DNA of 64,000 nt from Nocardiopsis flavescens (GCF_900141985.1 NZ_FQZK01000003.1:458422-522421); one strand, 5' to 3'. Counted from the first letter of the stretch, positions 8,774-17,798 are shown. The notes: generated by a model not told the origin, from the letters alone. Program-made: numbers and translations.

Positions 8774-9691
8774 ATGCCGACCGAGGAACGCGGCCCCGCC
8801 GCGGACGCACCCGGCACCGACCTGGAACGGGCCGAGGAGGTGTTCCGCGGCGTCCGGGGGCGCCTGTTCGGCATCGCCTACCGGATCCTGGGGTCGGCCG
8901 CCGAGGCCGAGGACGTGCTCCAGGAGGCCTGGATCCGCTGGCAGACCTACGACCGGGCCGCGGTGCGCGAGCCCGGGGCGTTCCTGGCCACCACCGTGAC
9001 CCGGCTGGCGATCAACGTGGCGGGGTCGGCCCGGGCCCGCCACGAGTCCTATGCGGGCCCCTGGCTCCCGGAACCGGTGGACACCTCCGCCGACCCGGCG
9101 CTGGGGGCCGAGCGCGGCGCGGCCCTGGAGGTCGCCGTCCTCATGCTGCTGGAGCGGCTCACGCCCACCGAGCGCGCCGCCTACGTACTGCGCGAGGCGT
9201 TCGACTACCCCTACGACCGGATCTCGGAGATCATCGGGCAGTCCGCCGCCAACACGCGCCAGCTGGTGAGCCGGGCGCGGCGGCACGTGTCCCGCGAGCG
9301 CCGCGCCGGGGTCGGGGAGGCCGAGCAGAGGCGGCTGCTGACGGCCTTCGTGGACGCCGCCCGCGGGGGCGACCTGTCCGCGCTGGAGGAGCTGCTGGCC
9401 CACGACGCCGTCTCCTACTCCGACGGCGGGGGCGCCGTGCGCGCCTCCCGGTTCCCGGTGGTGGGGCGCGCGCGGGTCGCCAGGTACGTCCGCGCGTTCG
9501 CCGACCGGTTCTGGGCGGGCGTCGAGGTGGAGCAGGTACGGGCCAACGGGGCCGCCGCGGTGCGCCTCACCCGGGAGGGCGGGGTGGTCGCCGTGGTGAC
9601 CGTGGCCGCCTCCGCCGAGGGCGTCGACCGGGTGCTGTGGATGATGAACCCGGCCAAGCTCGGCGGTTTCGCCGCGGCCCCCGGGGCGTGA
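8774..9691 (+). CDS. ECF41-family RNA polymerase sigma factor (SigJ type) with SnoaL-like C-terminal domain
   Basis: A 305-residue sigma factor. Region 2 spans about residues 20-90 (FGIAYRILGSAAEAEDVLQEAWIRW) and region 4 about 130-180 (LTPTERAAYVLREAFDYPYDRISEIIG). Between them is WLPEP (residues 97-101), diagnostic of ECF41. The C-terminal 120 residues are a SnoaL-like domain, which in ECF41 replaces a separate anti-sigma factor and modulates activity; it contains a DGGG motif near residue 217. ECF41 genes usually sit beside an oxidoreductase/epimerase (COE) target gene, as here. Likely activates its own operon and the gene at 9802. Confidence 0.93.
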   Translation: MPTEERGPAADAPGTDLERAEEVFRGVRGRLFGIAYRILGSAAEAEDVLQEAWIRWQTYDRAAVREPGAFLATTVTRLAINVAGSARARHESYAGPWLPEPVDTSADPALGAERGAALEVAVLMLLERLTPTERAAYVLREAFDYPYDRISEIIGQSAANTRQLVSRARRHVSRERRAGVGEAEQRRLLTAFVDAARGGDLSALEELLAHDAVSYSDGGGAVRASRFPVVGRARVARYVRAFADRFWAGVEVEQVRANGAAAVRLTREGGVVAVVTVAASAEGVDRVLWMMNPAKLGGFAAAPGA

Positions 9692-9722
9692 CGAAGATTT
9701 TCCCCGACCCGGCCCCGGACCC

Positions 9723-9748
9723 GTCACAGGCGCGGGGGGCGCCCGGTC
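9723..9748 (+). promoter_or_regulatory. ECF41-type promoter of the epimerase gene
   Basis: CGTCACA (GTCACA at 9723-9728), a 16-base spacer and GGTC (9745-9748), 53 bases before the ATG at 9802. Motif and spacing match those at 6953-6979 and the ECF41 consensus apart from the first base of the -10 element. Confidence 0.6.
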
Positions 9749-9801
9749 ATAGTCGGTGAACGGCCGGCGCACCGGGCGCCGCCACCACCGGAAGGCGCAT
9801 C

Positions 9802-10557
9802 ATGGCGAAGATCGTCGTCATCGGCGGAACCGGGCTGATCGGGTCCGGGATCGTCGGGAGGCTGGGCGAGCAGGGCCACGAGGCCGTCCCCGCCGCCCCG
9901 GGCACCGGGGTGAACACCCTGACCGGGGAGGGGCTGGCCGGGGCCCTGGAGGGGGCCGCGGTCGTGGTCGACGTGTCCAACTCGCCCTCCTTCGAGGAGA
10001 AGGCGGTGATGGACTTCTTCACCACCTCGACCGCCAACCTCCTGCGGGAGTCGGCGAAGGCTGGGGTGGGGCACTACGTGGCGCTGTCGATCGTGGGGAC
10101 CGGGCGCTGGGAGTCCAACCCGTACTTTCGCGCGAAGGCCGCCCAGGAGTCCCTGATCGCCGGGTCGGACCTGCCGTACTCGATCGTGCACGCCACCCAG
10201 TTCTTCGAGTTCGCGCGCTCCATCGCCGACGAGGCCACGGCGGGCGGCGTCGCGCGCGTGGCGGACACGCCCATGCGGCCGATCGCCGCCGCCGACGTCT
10301 CCGCCGCCGTGGCCCGGATCGCCCTGGACGCGCCCACCGGCGGCGTCACCGAGGTCGCCGGCCCCGAGGAGATCTCCATGGAGGACCTGGTCCGGGCCCG
10401 GCTGGCGGCCGACGGCGACCCCCGCGAGGTCGTGGCGGGCAAGGAGAACCCGTACTTCGGCGCGGTCGTCGAGGAGGGCGCGCTGCTGCCCGGGGAGGGC
10501 GCGGAACTCGCCCCGACCCGGTTCGGGGACTGGCTCGCCGCGCAGACCGCGCGGTGA
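9802..10557 (+). CDS. NAD(P)H-binding SDR/NmrA-like oxidoreductase, predicted ECF41 target (COE)
   Basis: A 251-residue atypical short-chain dehydrogenase. The N-terminal Rossmann loop is KIVVIGGTGLIGSGIV (GxxGxxG); the tail (GDWLAAQT) is typical of NmrA-like epimerase homologues. The Tyr-x3-Lys pair of classical SDRs is not evident, so activity may be redox sensing or an unknown reduction. ECF41 factors control genes called COE (carboxymuconolactone decarboxylase, oxidoreductase or epimerase), and this is the oxidoreductase/epimerase kind. It is 110 bases after the sigma gene with its own promoter and ends at a hairpin. Confidence 0.88.
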   Translation: MAKIVVIGGTGLIGSGIVGRLGEQGHEAVPAAPGTGVNTLTGEGLAGALEGAAVVVDVSNSPSFEEKAVMDFFTTSTANLLRESAKAGVGHYVALSIVGTGRWESNPYFRAKAAQESLIAGSDLPYSIVHATQFFEFARSIADEATAGGVARVADTPMRPIAAADVSAAVARIALDAPTGGVTEVAGPEEISMEDLVRARLAADGDPREVVAGKENPYFGAVVEEGALLPGEGAELAPTRFGDWLAAQTAR

Positions 10558-10568
10558 TCCCGCCCACA

Positions 10569-10593
10569 GGGGCCCGGACACCGTCCGGGCCCC
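10569..10593 (+). terminator. Hairpin terminator after the COE oxidoreductase
   Basis: Perfect 11-bp stem (GGGGCCCGGAC / GTCCGGGCCCC) with a three-base loop, 12 bases past the stop codon at 10557. Confidence 0.75.
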
Positions 10594-10683
10594 GGCCCGC
10601 GACATGCTTCTTCACCGCGGTGACGCTTTTCCCCCTCCGGCGGACTCCCACCTCGTCGCAGGTATCGCCTAGCGTTGGTACCG

Positions 10684-13155
10684 ATGACCGACAACGCACC
10701 TCCCGACCTGCACGGACCGGGCACGGAGACCCCCGGGCCGGGCCGCCCCCCGACCTTCACCTCCTGGCTGCGCGAGCGCTCCGACGCGGAGCTGGCCGCC
10801 CTACTGTCCGTGCGGCCCGACCTGGGCCGCCCCCTCCCCGACGGCATCGGCGCCCTGGCCGCGCGGGCGACCTCCCGCAACACCGTCCTGCGGGCCCTGG
10901 AGGGCCAGGACGCGTTCACCCTCCAGGTCCTCGAAGCGGTCGTCGCCCTGGGTGACGACCGCCTGTCCGAGCCCGTGGGCGCCACCGCGGGGGAGCTGGC
11001 GGACGCCCTGGCGCCCGCCGCGTCCGCGGACGGCGGCGAGGCGCGGCGCGGCGCCGTCGCGGACGCCCTCCAGGGCCTGCTGCGCTCGGCGCTGGTCTGG
11101 TCCGACCGGGACCGGCTGCGCCCCGTGCAGGTGCTGCGCGACCTGCTGCCCGCCCCGGCCCGGCTGGGGCCGCCCGCCCGGGTGCTGCTGGCCGCACTGC
11201 CGCACGGCCGCCTCAAGCGGCTGGCGGCGGACCTGGCCCCCGACTCCCCCGCGCCCGCGCCGGTCGAGGCGCTGGCCCGCCTGCTGTCCGACCCCGCCGG
11301 ACTCGGCGCGCTGCTGGAGCAGGTCGGGGAGCACGCCCACCGCCTGCTGGACGGGATGGCCTGGGGCCCGCCGCACGGCACCGTCGCCGACGCCCGCCGC
11401 GACGTCGGGGTGGCCGACGCCGGCTCGCCGGTGGAGGAGCTGCTGGCCCGCGCCCTGCTGCTGCCCAGCGGGGACGACACGCTCACCCTGCCCCGCGAGG
11501 TGGGCCTGCACCTGCGCGCGGGGGCGCTGTTCCGCGAGACCGCCACCGCCCCGCCGGGGTTCGCGGGCACCGCCCGCGACGCCGGGGGCGTGGACGGGTT
11601 CGCGGCCGGGCAGGCGTTCACGGTGCTGCGCGCCGTGGAGGAGCTGCTGGAGTCCTGGTCCGGGGAGCCCGCAGCCGTCCTGCGCAACGGCGGGCTGGGC
11701 GTGCGGGACCTGCGCCGCGCCGCCGCGGCCATGGAGACCGACGAGGCCACCGCGGCGCTGTACGTGGAGGTGGCCCACGCCGCCGGGCTGCTGGGCGCCG
11801 ACGACCGGGTCGAGGGCGAGTGGCTGCCCACCCGCGAGTACGACCTGTGGCGGGAGAGCCCCCCGGAACGGCGCTGGCTGCGGCTGGCACAGGCCTGGCT
11901 GGACACCGACCGGGTGCCCTCGCTGAGCGGTTCCCGGGACTCCGGCGGCCGGGTGCGCAACGTGCTCGGCCCCGGCCTGGTCCGCCCGGCGGCGCCCCAG
12001 GCCCGCCGCGACGTGCTCGCCGAGCTCGCCACCGCCGACCCCGGGTTCTCGCCCGTCCCGGAGTCGCTGTCGGCCCGGCTCTCCTGGCGGCGTCCGCGCC
12101 GCCGCTCACCCGTGTACACCGAGCTGGTGGACAACGCCGTCGCGGAGGCCGCGCTGCTCGGGTTCACCGGCCGGGGGGCGCTGGCCGGGCACGTCCGGCC
12201 GCTGCTGGAGGGCGACCCCGAGGCCGCCGCCGCGCTGCTCGCCGGGCACCTGCCCCGGCCGCTGGACCACGTCCTGGTGCAGGGCGACCTCACCGCCGTC
12301 GCCCCGGGCCCGCTCGTGGCCGAGCTGGCCCGGGAGCTGGCGCTCATCGCGGACGTGGAGTCCACCGGCGGCGCGACCGTGTACCGGTTCACCGAGGACT
12401 CGGTGCGCCGCGGCCTGGACGCCGGGCGCGGCATCGCCGACATCCTGACGCTGCTGGAGCGCCACTCGCGCACCCCGCTGCCGCAGGCGCTGCGGTACCT
12501 GGTGTCCGACGTGGGCCGCCGGCACGGACGGCTGCGCGCCGGCGCCGCCTCCTCCTACCTGCGCTGCGACGAGCCCGCCCTGCTGGACGAGGTGATGGGG
12601 GACCGGCGGACCGAGGCCCTGGGGCTGGTGCGGCTGGCGCCGACCGTGGTGGCCGCCGCGGTGGGCCGGGCGTCGCTGGTGGACGGGCTGCGCAGGCTCG
12701 GCCACCACCCCGTCGCGGAGGGCGGGGACGGGGTCATGCGGCTCTCCCGTCCCGAGGCGCGCCGCGCCGAGCCCGTGGAGGTGCCGCCCGAGCCGCCGAC
12801 CGTCGTCCCCACCGCCGAGCGGGTGCGCGAGATCGTCCGGGCCGTGCGCGCCGGGGACGAGGCCGCCACCGCGACCCGGCACCCGGTCCCGCTGCCCGAG
12901 GACGGGCCGCCCGGCTCCCGGGCGGCGGCGGTGCTGGCGGCGCTGGCCCGCGCCGCGGAGGCGGGGCGGCGCATGTGGATCGGCTACACCGACACCGACG
13001 GCCGCCAGGCCGGCCGGATCATCGGGCCCTCGGCGGCCGACGGCGGGTTCGTCACCGCCCACGACGAGACCCGGGGGGCGGTGCAGCGCTTCGCGGTCCA
13101 CCGGATCACCGCCCTGGCCGAACTGGAGGAGGACGATCGGACCGCCACGCCGTAG
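10684..13155 (+). CDS. Helicase-associated protein with XPB/Ssl2-type module and WYL-like C-terminus
   Basis: An 823-residue Ala/Leu-rich protein without Walker motifs. Residues about 520-650 (LDHVLVQGDLTAVAPGPL...YRFTEDSVRRGLDAG) form the XPB/Ssl2-like module (Helicase_C_3) also found at the N-terminus of the XPB helicase 1.6 kb downstream. Residues about 755-815 (RMWIGYTDTDGRQAGRIIGP...QRFAVHRITAL) resemble a WYL ligand-binding domain. It is probably a non-catalytic partner in DNA repair or transcription-coupled processes. The ATG at 10684 follows a TAGCGT box ending eight bases earlier, with no Shine-Dalgarno, so it is likely leaderless. Confidence 0.8.
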   Translation: MTDNAPPDLHGPGTETPGPGRPPTFTSWLRERSDAELAALLSVRPDLGRPLPDGIGALAARATSRNTVLRALEGQDAFTLQVLEAVVALGDDRLSEPVGATAGELADALAPAASADGGEARRGAVADALQGLLRSALVWSDRDRLRPVQVLRDLLPAPARLGPPARVLLAALPHGRLKRLAADLAPDSPAPAPVEALARLLSDPAGLGALLEQVGEHAHRLLDGMAWGPPHGTVADARRDVGVADAGSPVEELLARALLLPSGDDTLTLPREVGLHLRAGALFRETATAPPGFAGTARDAGGVDGFAAGQAFTVLRAVEELLESWSGEPAAVLRNGGLGVRDLRRAAAAMETDEATAALYVEVAHAAGLLGADDRVEGEWLPTREYDLWRESPPERRWLRLAQAWLDTDRVPSLSGSRDSGGRVRNVLGPGLVRPAAPQARRDVLAELATADPGFSPVPESLSARLSWRRPRRRSPVYTELVDNAVAEAALLGFTGRGALAGHVRPLLEGDPEAAAALLAGHLPRPLDHVLVQGDLTAVAPGPLVAELARELALIADVESTGGATVYRFTEDSVRRGLDAGRGIADILTLLERHSRTPLPQALRYLVSDVGRRHGRLRAGAASSYLRCDEPALLDEVMGDRRTEALGLVRLAPTVVAAAVGRASLVDGLRRLGHHPVAEGGDGVMRLSRPEARRAEPVEVPPEPPTVVPTAERVREIVRAVRAGDEAATATRHPVPLPEDGPPGSRAAAVLAALARAAEAGRRMWIGYTDTDGRQAGRIIGPSAADGGFVTAHDETRGAVQRFAVHRITALAELEEDDRTATP

Positions 13156-13203
13156 GGTGGTACGCGGTTGCCAGTCGGCCCTCGGACAACGAGAGACACC
13201 CCC

Positions 13204-13623
13204 ATGAGCGATGCGACCCTGCCCCCCGGAGCCTCGTCCCCCCGTGAGCACGGGCGCGACGACGGGCGCGGCGGTGAGCGCGGCGGCTCGGCGGACCCCG
13301 CCCCGGCGCGCGGGGAGGGGGACGCGCCGGCGCCCGCCTCCGGAGCGGCGAACAGCTCCACGATGGCGCTGATCCTGCACGCCTTCACGCTGCTGTGCTG
13401 CGGCAACTGGATCTTCGGCGTCGCGGGCATCGTGTTCGCGATCCGGGCCGCGCACGCCCGCGACCGCGGGCAGCCCGGCCGCGCGGAGGTGCTCACCCGC
13501 TACTCCTGGTACTGCCTGGGGGCGGCCGGGGTGATGCTCTTCGTCATGCTGGTGCTGACGTTCGTGGTGTTCACCCAGGCGGGGTCGTGGATCCAGGGCA
13601 TCGTGCCGGTGACCAACTACTGA
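13204..13623 (+). CDS. CD225/dispanin-like two-helix membrane protein
   Basis: A 139-residue protein with a disordered Gly/Pro/Ala-rich N-terminus of about 50 residues and two hydrophobic segments (ALILHAFTLLCCGNWIFGVAGIVFAI and GAAGVMLFVMLVLTFVVF). The CC pair and the FA..AA..RD loop resemble the CD225/dispanin and DUF4190 families. First of three similar small membrane proteins between the two XPB-module genes. Start ATG at 13204. Function unknown. Confidence 0.75.
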   Translation: MSDATLPPGASSPREHGRDDGRGGERGGSADPAPARGEGDAPAPASGAANSSTMALILHAFTLLCCGNWIFGVAGIVFAIRAAHARDRGQPGRAEVLTRYSWYCLGAAGVMLFVMLVLTFVVFTQAGSWIQGIVPVTNY

Positions 13624-13670
13624 TCCGCCGCGGGCGGGGAACCCGTGCCGGGCCGCCGGCGTCCCCTTCC

Positions 13671-13720
13671 GCGGGGGCGGGTACACCAAGGGTGCGCGGG
13701 GGCGGGTACACCAAGGGTGC
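13671..13720 (+). repeat. Two perfect tandem copies of a 25-bp unit
   Basis: The unit GCGGGGGCGGGTACACCAAG plus GGTGC occurs at 13671-13695 and again at 13696-13720, with a third partial start (GCGGGGG) at 13721. It lies between two membrane-protein genes, just before the start of the second. It could be slippage-generated or a repeated protein-binding site. Confidence 0.8.
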
Positions 13721-13756
13721 GCGGGGGCCGCGTGCCCGCCGGGGGAAGGGGAGCAC

Positions 13757-14227
13757 ATGCAGAGGGGATCCGGGAGCCCCAGGGACTTCTGGGAGCGCGA
13801 GCAGGGCTCCGCCCTGCGCTCGGTCGCCCCCGCTCCCGGGCGGACCGCCCCCGCCCGGGGTGCCCCCGCCCCGTCGCGCGGGCGTCCGCCGCAGTCCGTC
13901 ACGCCCGCCGCCCCGGCCGCCGCCCCGGTCCCGGCCGGCCCGCCCGCGCGGGTGGGCGGAACGGTCGCCGCCCTGGTCGTGGCGGTGCTCACCCTGCTGC
14001 CCCCGCTGCTGGGCGCCTACCTCGGGGTGTGGTTCGTCCTCCTGGGCTGCAACGTTCCCGGGATCGTGCTCGGCGTCATCGCACTGTCCAAGGTCCCCGA
14101 CGCGGACGAGGTCGAGCGGTACCTGCGGTACACATGGGCGTGCAACCTGGCCTACGCCGCGCTGTGCGTCCCCGTGGTGCTCATCGTCCTGTTCGTGCTC
14201 GCGATGGCCCTGGTGCTCGGCTACTGA
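13757..14227 (+). CDS. Small membrane protein
   Basis: A 156-residue protein with a Pro/Ala-rich, probably disordered N-terminal half and three hydrophobic segments after residue 72 (VAALVVAVLTLLPPLLGAYLGVWFVLLG, GIVLGVIALSKV, VPVVLIVLFVLAMALVL). The layout matches its two neighbours, suggesting a diverged family, although pairwise identity is low. The ATG follows GGGGAAGGGGAG, a plausible ribosome site. No function can be named. Confidence 0.7.
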   Translation: MQRGSGSPRDFWEREQGSALRSVAPAPGRTAPARGAPAPSRGRPPQSVTPAAPAAAPVPAGPPARVGGTVAALVVAVLTLLPPLLGAYLGVWFVLLGCNVPGIVLGVIALSKVPDADEVERYLRYTWACNLAYAALCVPVVLIVLFVLAMALVLGY

Positions 14228-14265
14228 GCCCCGGCACGGCCCGCTCCCCCACCGAAGGAACCGCT

Positions 14266-14667
14266 GTGAACGACAACCCGTACGACCCCTACAAGGACGC
14301 GACCGGCGGCTACTCCGCGCCCGGCTCCGGCCCCTACGGCCCGTACTCCCACGACTCCTACTCCTACGGCCCGCCGCCCGGCGGGGTCCCCCCGTTCCAG
14401 GCGCCCCCGGGCAGACCCGAGCACGAGGGCCGGGCCATCACCGCGCTGATCCTGTCCTGCGTCCAGCTGATCCTGTGCTGCGGCGTCACCGCGGTCCCCG
14501 GCATCGTGTTCGGCGCCCTGGCCATCGGGGAGAAGTACGACCTCGAACGAGGTCGACGCATGACCAAGAACGCCTGGCTCTCGGTGTGGATCAACTTCGG
14601 GATCATCGGCTTCGTCATCGCGGCCTACATCGTGTTCATCGCGTTCGCGATCATCTCCTCGGCCTGA
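14266..14667 (+). CDS. DUF4190-like small membrane protein
   Basis: A 133-residue protein with a Tyr/Pro/Gly-rich cytoplasmic N-terminus (repeated PYGPYS-type words) and two membrane helices with a CC motif (ITALILSCVQLILCCGVTAVPGIVFGALAIG; WINFGIIGFVIAAYIVFIAFAII). This is the DUF4190/CD225-like design common in actinomycetes. The GTG start at 14266 is preceded by GAAGGA. Third of the trio, and probably co-transcribed with the XPB helicase 66 bases downstream. Confidence 0.75.
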   Translation: MNDNPYDPYKDATGGYSAPGSGPYGPYSHDSYSYGPPPGGVPPFQAPPGRPEHEGRAITALILSCVQLILCCGVTAVPGIVFGALAIGEKYDLERGRRMTKNAWLSVWINFGIIGFVIAAYIVFIAFAIISSA

Positions 14668-14733
14668 CCCGGGCATGATCGGGGCCCGCGGTGCGTTGCA
14701 CCTGGGGCCGCCCCCGCCGACGGAAGGTTCCGC

Positions 14734-16380
14734 GTGTCCTGCCTGATCGTCCAGTCCGACAAGACCCTCCTGCTGGAGGTCGACCACGAGCTGGCCGGCG
14801 AGTGCCGCCGCGCCGTCGCGCCCTTCGCCGAGCTGGAGCGGGCGCCCGAGCACGTGCACACCTACCGGATCACCCCGCTGGCGCTGTGGAACGCCCGCGC
14901 CGCGGGGCACGACGCCGAGCAGGTCGTGGACGTCCTCCTGCGCTTCTCCAAGTTCCCCGTGCCGCACTCGCTGCTGGTGGACATCGCCGAGACGATGGAC
15001 CGGTACGGGCGGCTGCGGCTGGAGGGCGACCCGGCGCACGGCCTGGTGCTGCGCTCCTCCGACCGGGCGGTGCTGGAGGAGGTCGTCCGGTCCAAGCGGC
15101 TCCGGGGGATGCTGGGCGAGCGGCTGGGCGGGGACTCCGTCGCGGTGCACCCCAGTGAGCGCGGCAACCTCAAGCAGGCGCTGCTGAAGATCGGCTGGCC
15201 CGCCGAGGACGTGGCCGGGTACGTCGACGGCGAGGCGCACCGGATCGACCTGGTCCAGGACGGCTGGGAGCTGCGCGACTACCAGCGGGCCGCCGCCGAG
15301 GGCTTCCACGCGGGCGGCTCGGGCGTGGTGGTCCTGCCCTGCGGGGCGGGCAAGACCGTGGTGGGCGCCGCCGCGATGGCGATGACCGGCGCGACCACGC
15401 TCATCCTGGTCACCAACACCGTGTCGGTGCACCAGTGGAAGACCGAGCTGCTGCGGCGGACCACGCTCACCGAGGAGGAGATCGGGGAGTACTCGGGCAC
15501 CCGCAAGGAGATCCGCCCGGTCACCATCGCCACCTACCAGGTGATGGCCGCCAAGCGGAAGGGCGTGTACACGCACCTGGAGCTGTTCGACGCCCGCGAC
15601 TGGGGCCTGGTGGTCTACGACGAGGTCCACCTGCTGCCCGCGCCGATCTTCCGGATGACCGCCGACCTCCAGGCCCGGCGGCGACTGGGTCTGACCGCGA
15701 CGCTGGTGCGCGAGGACGGCCGCGAGGGCGACGTGTTCTCGCTCATCGGCCCCAAGCGGTACGACGCCCCGTGGAAGGACATGGAGAACCAGGGGTGGAT
15801 CGCCCCGGCGGACTGCGTCGAGGTGCGGGTGGACCTGTCGGAGTCCGAGCGGCTGGCGTACGCCACGTCCGAGCCGGAGGACCGCTACCGGTTCTGCGCC
15901 TCCTCCGAGGCCAAGACCGCGGTGGTGCGGGAGCTGGTGGAGCGCCACTCCGAGGGGCAGGTGCTCGTCATCGGCTCCTACATCGACCAGCTGGACGAGC
16001 TGGGCGAGGCGCTGGGCGCACCGGTGATCAAGGGCGAGACCCGCACCAGGGAGCGCGAGCGGCTGTTCGACGCGTTCCGCGAGGGGGAGCTGCGCGTCCT
16101 GGTGGTGTCCAAGGTCGCCAACTTCTCGATCGACCTGCCCGAGGCGGGCGTGGCGATCCAGGTGTCGGGATCGTTCGGCTCCCGGCAGGAGGAGGCCCAG
16201 CGGCTGGGCCGGGTGCTGCGCCCCAAGGCGGACGGCCGGGCGGCGCGGTTCTACGCGGTGATCGCCCGCGACACCCTGGACCAGGACTACGCGGCGCACC
16301 GGCAGCGGTTCCTGGCCGAGCAGGGGTACGCCTACCGCATCGCCGACGCCGCCGACGTCCTGTCCGGCGACGAGGTCTGA
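14734..16380 (+). CDS. DNA repair helicase XPB
   Basis: A 548-residue superfamily 2 helicase. Residues 1-110 are the XPB/Ssl2 N-terminal module. Motif I is PCGAGKT, motif II is DEVH (VVYDEVHLLPA), motif III is LTATLVRED and motif VI is EAQRLGRVLRPK; the RED motif typical of XPB is present in motif III. Family members unwind DNA 3' to 5' and act in nucleotide excision repair. The GTG at 14734 has GGAAGG upstream. The pairing with the non-catalytic XPB-module protein at 10684 suggests a functional link. Confidence 0.93.
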   Translation: MSCLIVQSDKTLLLEVDHELAGECRRAVAPFAELERAPEHVHTYRITPLALWNARAAGHDAEQVVDVLLRFSKFPVPHSLLVDIAETMDRYGRLRLEGDPAHGLVLRSSDRAVLEEVVRSKRLRGMLGERLGGDSVAVHPSERGNLKQALLKIGWPAEDVAGYVDGEAHRIDLVQDGWELRDYQRAAAEGFHAGGSGVVVLPCGAGKTVVGAAAMAMTGATTLILVTNTVSVHQWKTELLRRTTLTEEEIGEYSGTRKEIRPVTIATYQVMAAKRKGVYTHLELFDARDWGLVVYDEVHLLPAPIFRMTADLQARRRLGLTATLVREDGREGDVFSLIGPKRYDAPWKDMENQGWIAPADCVEVRVDLSESERLAYATSEPEDRYRFCASSEAKTAVVRELVERHSEGQVLVIGSYIDQLDELGEALGAPVIKGETRTRERERLFDAFREGELRVLVVSKVANFSIDLPEAGVAIQVSGSFGSRQEEAQRLGRVLRPKADGRAARFYAVIARDTLDQDYAAHRQRFLAEQGYAYRIADAADVLSGDEV

Positions 16381-16383
16381 GGG

Positions 16384-16743
16384 TCAGAACGAGGGAAGCG
16401 CGCCGATGACGTAGGTCCCGGCGGCGATGGCCCATGCCGTGAGGGAGTAGGCCAGGGTCCGGGTGCGCAGCAGGCGGTCGTCACGTACCCCCGGGGCCGC
16501 GAAGGCGGCGACCAGCAGGGCGAGGCCGAGGAGCGCGGGGATCGCGGAGGCCAGCGAGAAGAGCTGGGTCTGGGCGGCGCAGGCGGTGTAGCCGGAGGTG
16601 CCGGGATCACCACAGAACACGTCGTACCCCGATCGGATCGTTCGGTGCGGGCGGGACAACCCGACCGTACCGTTTCGGCGGAGGCGGCCGGTCGGCCGAT
16701 GCCGACCGTATCCGGGGCGGGGCGTTTTCGTGATCCACGACAC
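16384..16743 (-). CDS. Putative small membrane protein
   Basis: A 119-residue frame from GTG at 16743. A basic N-terminus precedes two hydrophobic segments ([44 protein letters not shown]). It converges with the XPB gene, leaving three bases between stop codons, and starts divergent from R2lox. GAGGGGCGG precedes the GTG. A shorter version from GTG 16620 (78 residues) covers just the membrane part. The C-terminal codon pattern looks coding, the N-terminal part less so. Function unknown. Confidence 0.45.
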   Translation of the reverse strand: MSWITKTPRPGYGRHRPTGRLRRNGTVGLSRPHRTIRSGYDVFCGDPGTSGYTACAAQTQLFSLASAIPALLGLALLVAAFAAPGVRDDRLLRTRTLAYSLTAWAIAAGTYVIGALPSF

Positions 16744-16825
16744 CCGCCCCTCTTTACACGAAGCCGGTTCGTGTCCAATCATGGGCGGGACGGCGCGCCC
16801 CCCGGCTCCCCTCGGAGGTCCTCCC

Positions 16826-17776
16826 ATGTCCGAACGCACCGGTTTCCACTCCCTGCGCGGCGGCGGCCTGAACTGGGACTCGCTGCCCCTGAAGCTGTTC
16901 GTCAAGGGCAACGCGAGGTTCTGGGACCCGGCCGGCGTCGACCTGGGCAGGGACGCCGAGGACTGGAAGGCCCTCGGCGGGGCCGCGCGCGAGCGCGTCC
17001 TGCGGCTGTGCGCGTTCTTCGCCGCGGGCGAGGAGGCCGTCACCGAGGACCTCCAGCCGTTCCTGCGCGCCATGGCCGCCGAGGGGCGGCTCGGCGACGG
17101 GATGTACCTGGCGCAGTTCGCGTTCGAGGAGGCCAAGCACGTCCAGGCGTTCCGGCTGTGGCTGGACGCCGTGGGCGTGCAGGAGGACCTGCACTCCTAC
17201 GTGGAGGACAACCCGGGCTACCGGGCGCTGTTCTACGACGAGCTGCCTTCCTCGCTGGAGGCGCTGCTGGAGGACCCCTGCCCGCGCAACCAGGTGCGGG
17301 CCTCGGTCACCTACAACCACATCGTGGAGGGCTCCCTGGCGCTCACCGGGTACTACGCCTGGAACCACATCTGCACCGTGCGCGACATCTTCCCCGGGAT
17401 GCGGGAGATCGTGCGCCGGATCGGCGACGACGAGCGCCGCCACATGGCGTGGGGGACCTTCACCTGCCGGCGGCACGTGGCCGCCGACGACGCCAACTGG
17501 GCGGTGGTGGGCGAGCGGCTGGAGGAGCTGCTGCCGCACGTGGTGAGCACCGTCGAGCACGGGGAGGGCGCCTCCGGCACCGCCTCCGGGGCCGCGGGGT
17601 ACGAGCCGCCCCCGGGGGAGCTGCTGCGCTACGCCACCGACCGGGCGCTGCGCCGCCTGGGCGCCATCGAGTCGGCGCGCGGCGTGCCCGTGGCGCGGAT
17701 CGACCTGGACGCCTCCCCCGAGCACCTGGAGGAGCGGTTCGGCGAGGAGGACCGGGCGGCGATGGCGCGCCTGTGA
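16826..17776 (+). CDS. R2-like ligand-binding oxidase (R2lox), Mn/Fe type
   Basis: A 316-residue ferritin-fold oxidase closely resembling Mycobacterium tuberculosis Rv0233 by recalled sequence ([69 protein letters not shown]). All six metal ligands are present: Glu69, Glu102, His105, Glu168, Glu203, His206. Val72 and Tyr163, which form the Val-Tyr ether crosslink diagnostic of R2lox, are kept. Known R2lox proteins assemble a Mn/Fe centre, bind a fatty acid and are thought to oxidise hydrophobic substrates; the substrate is unknown. It is not a ribonucleotide reductase subunit. ATG after CGGAGG. Confidence 0.93.
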   Translation: MSERTGFHSLRGGGLNWDSLPLKLFVKGNARFWDPAGVDLGRDAEDWKALGGAARERVLRLCAFFAAGEEAVTEDLQPFLRAMAAEGRLGDGMYLAQFAFEEAKHVQAFRLWLDAVGVQEDLHSYVEDNPGYRALFYDELPSSLEALLEDPCPRNQVRASVTYNHIVEGSLALTGYYAWNHICTVRDIFPGMREIVRRIGDDERRHMAWGTFTCRRHVAADDANWAVVGERLEELLPHVVSTVEHGEGASGTASGAAGYEPPPGELLRYATDRALRRLGAIESARGVPVARIDLDASPEHLEERFGEEDRAAMARL

Positions 17777-17798
17777 GCGCGGGAGCGGCCCGTCCCGG

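Noticed and set aside
16826..17776. Ribonucleotide reductase beta subunit
   Set aside because: The sequence has the R2lox Val72/Tyr163 pair and closely matches Rv0233; no nrdA homologue is adjacent.
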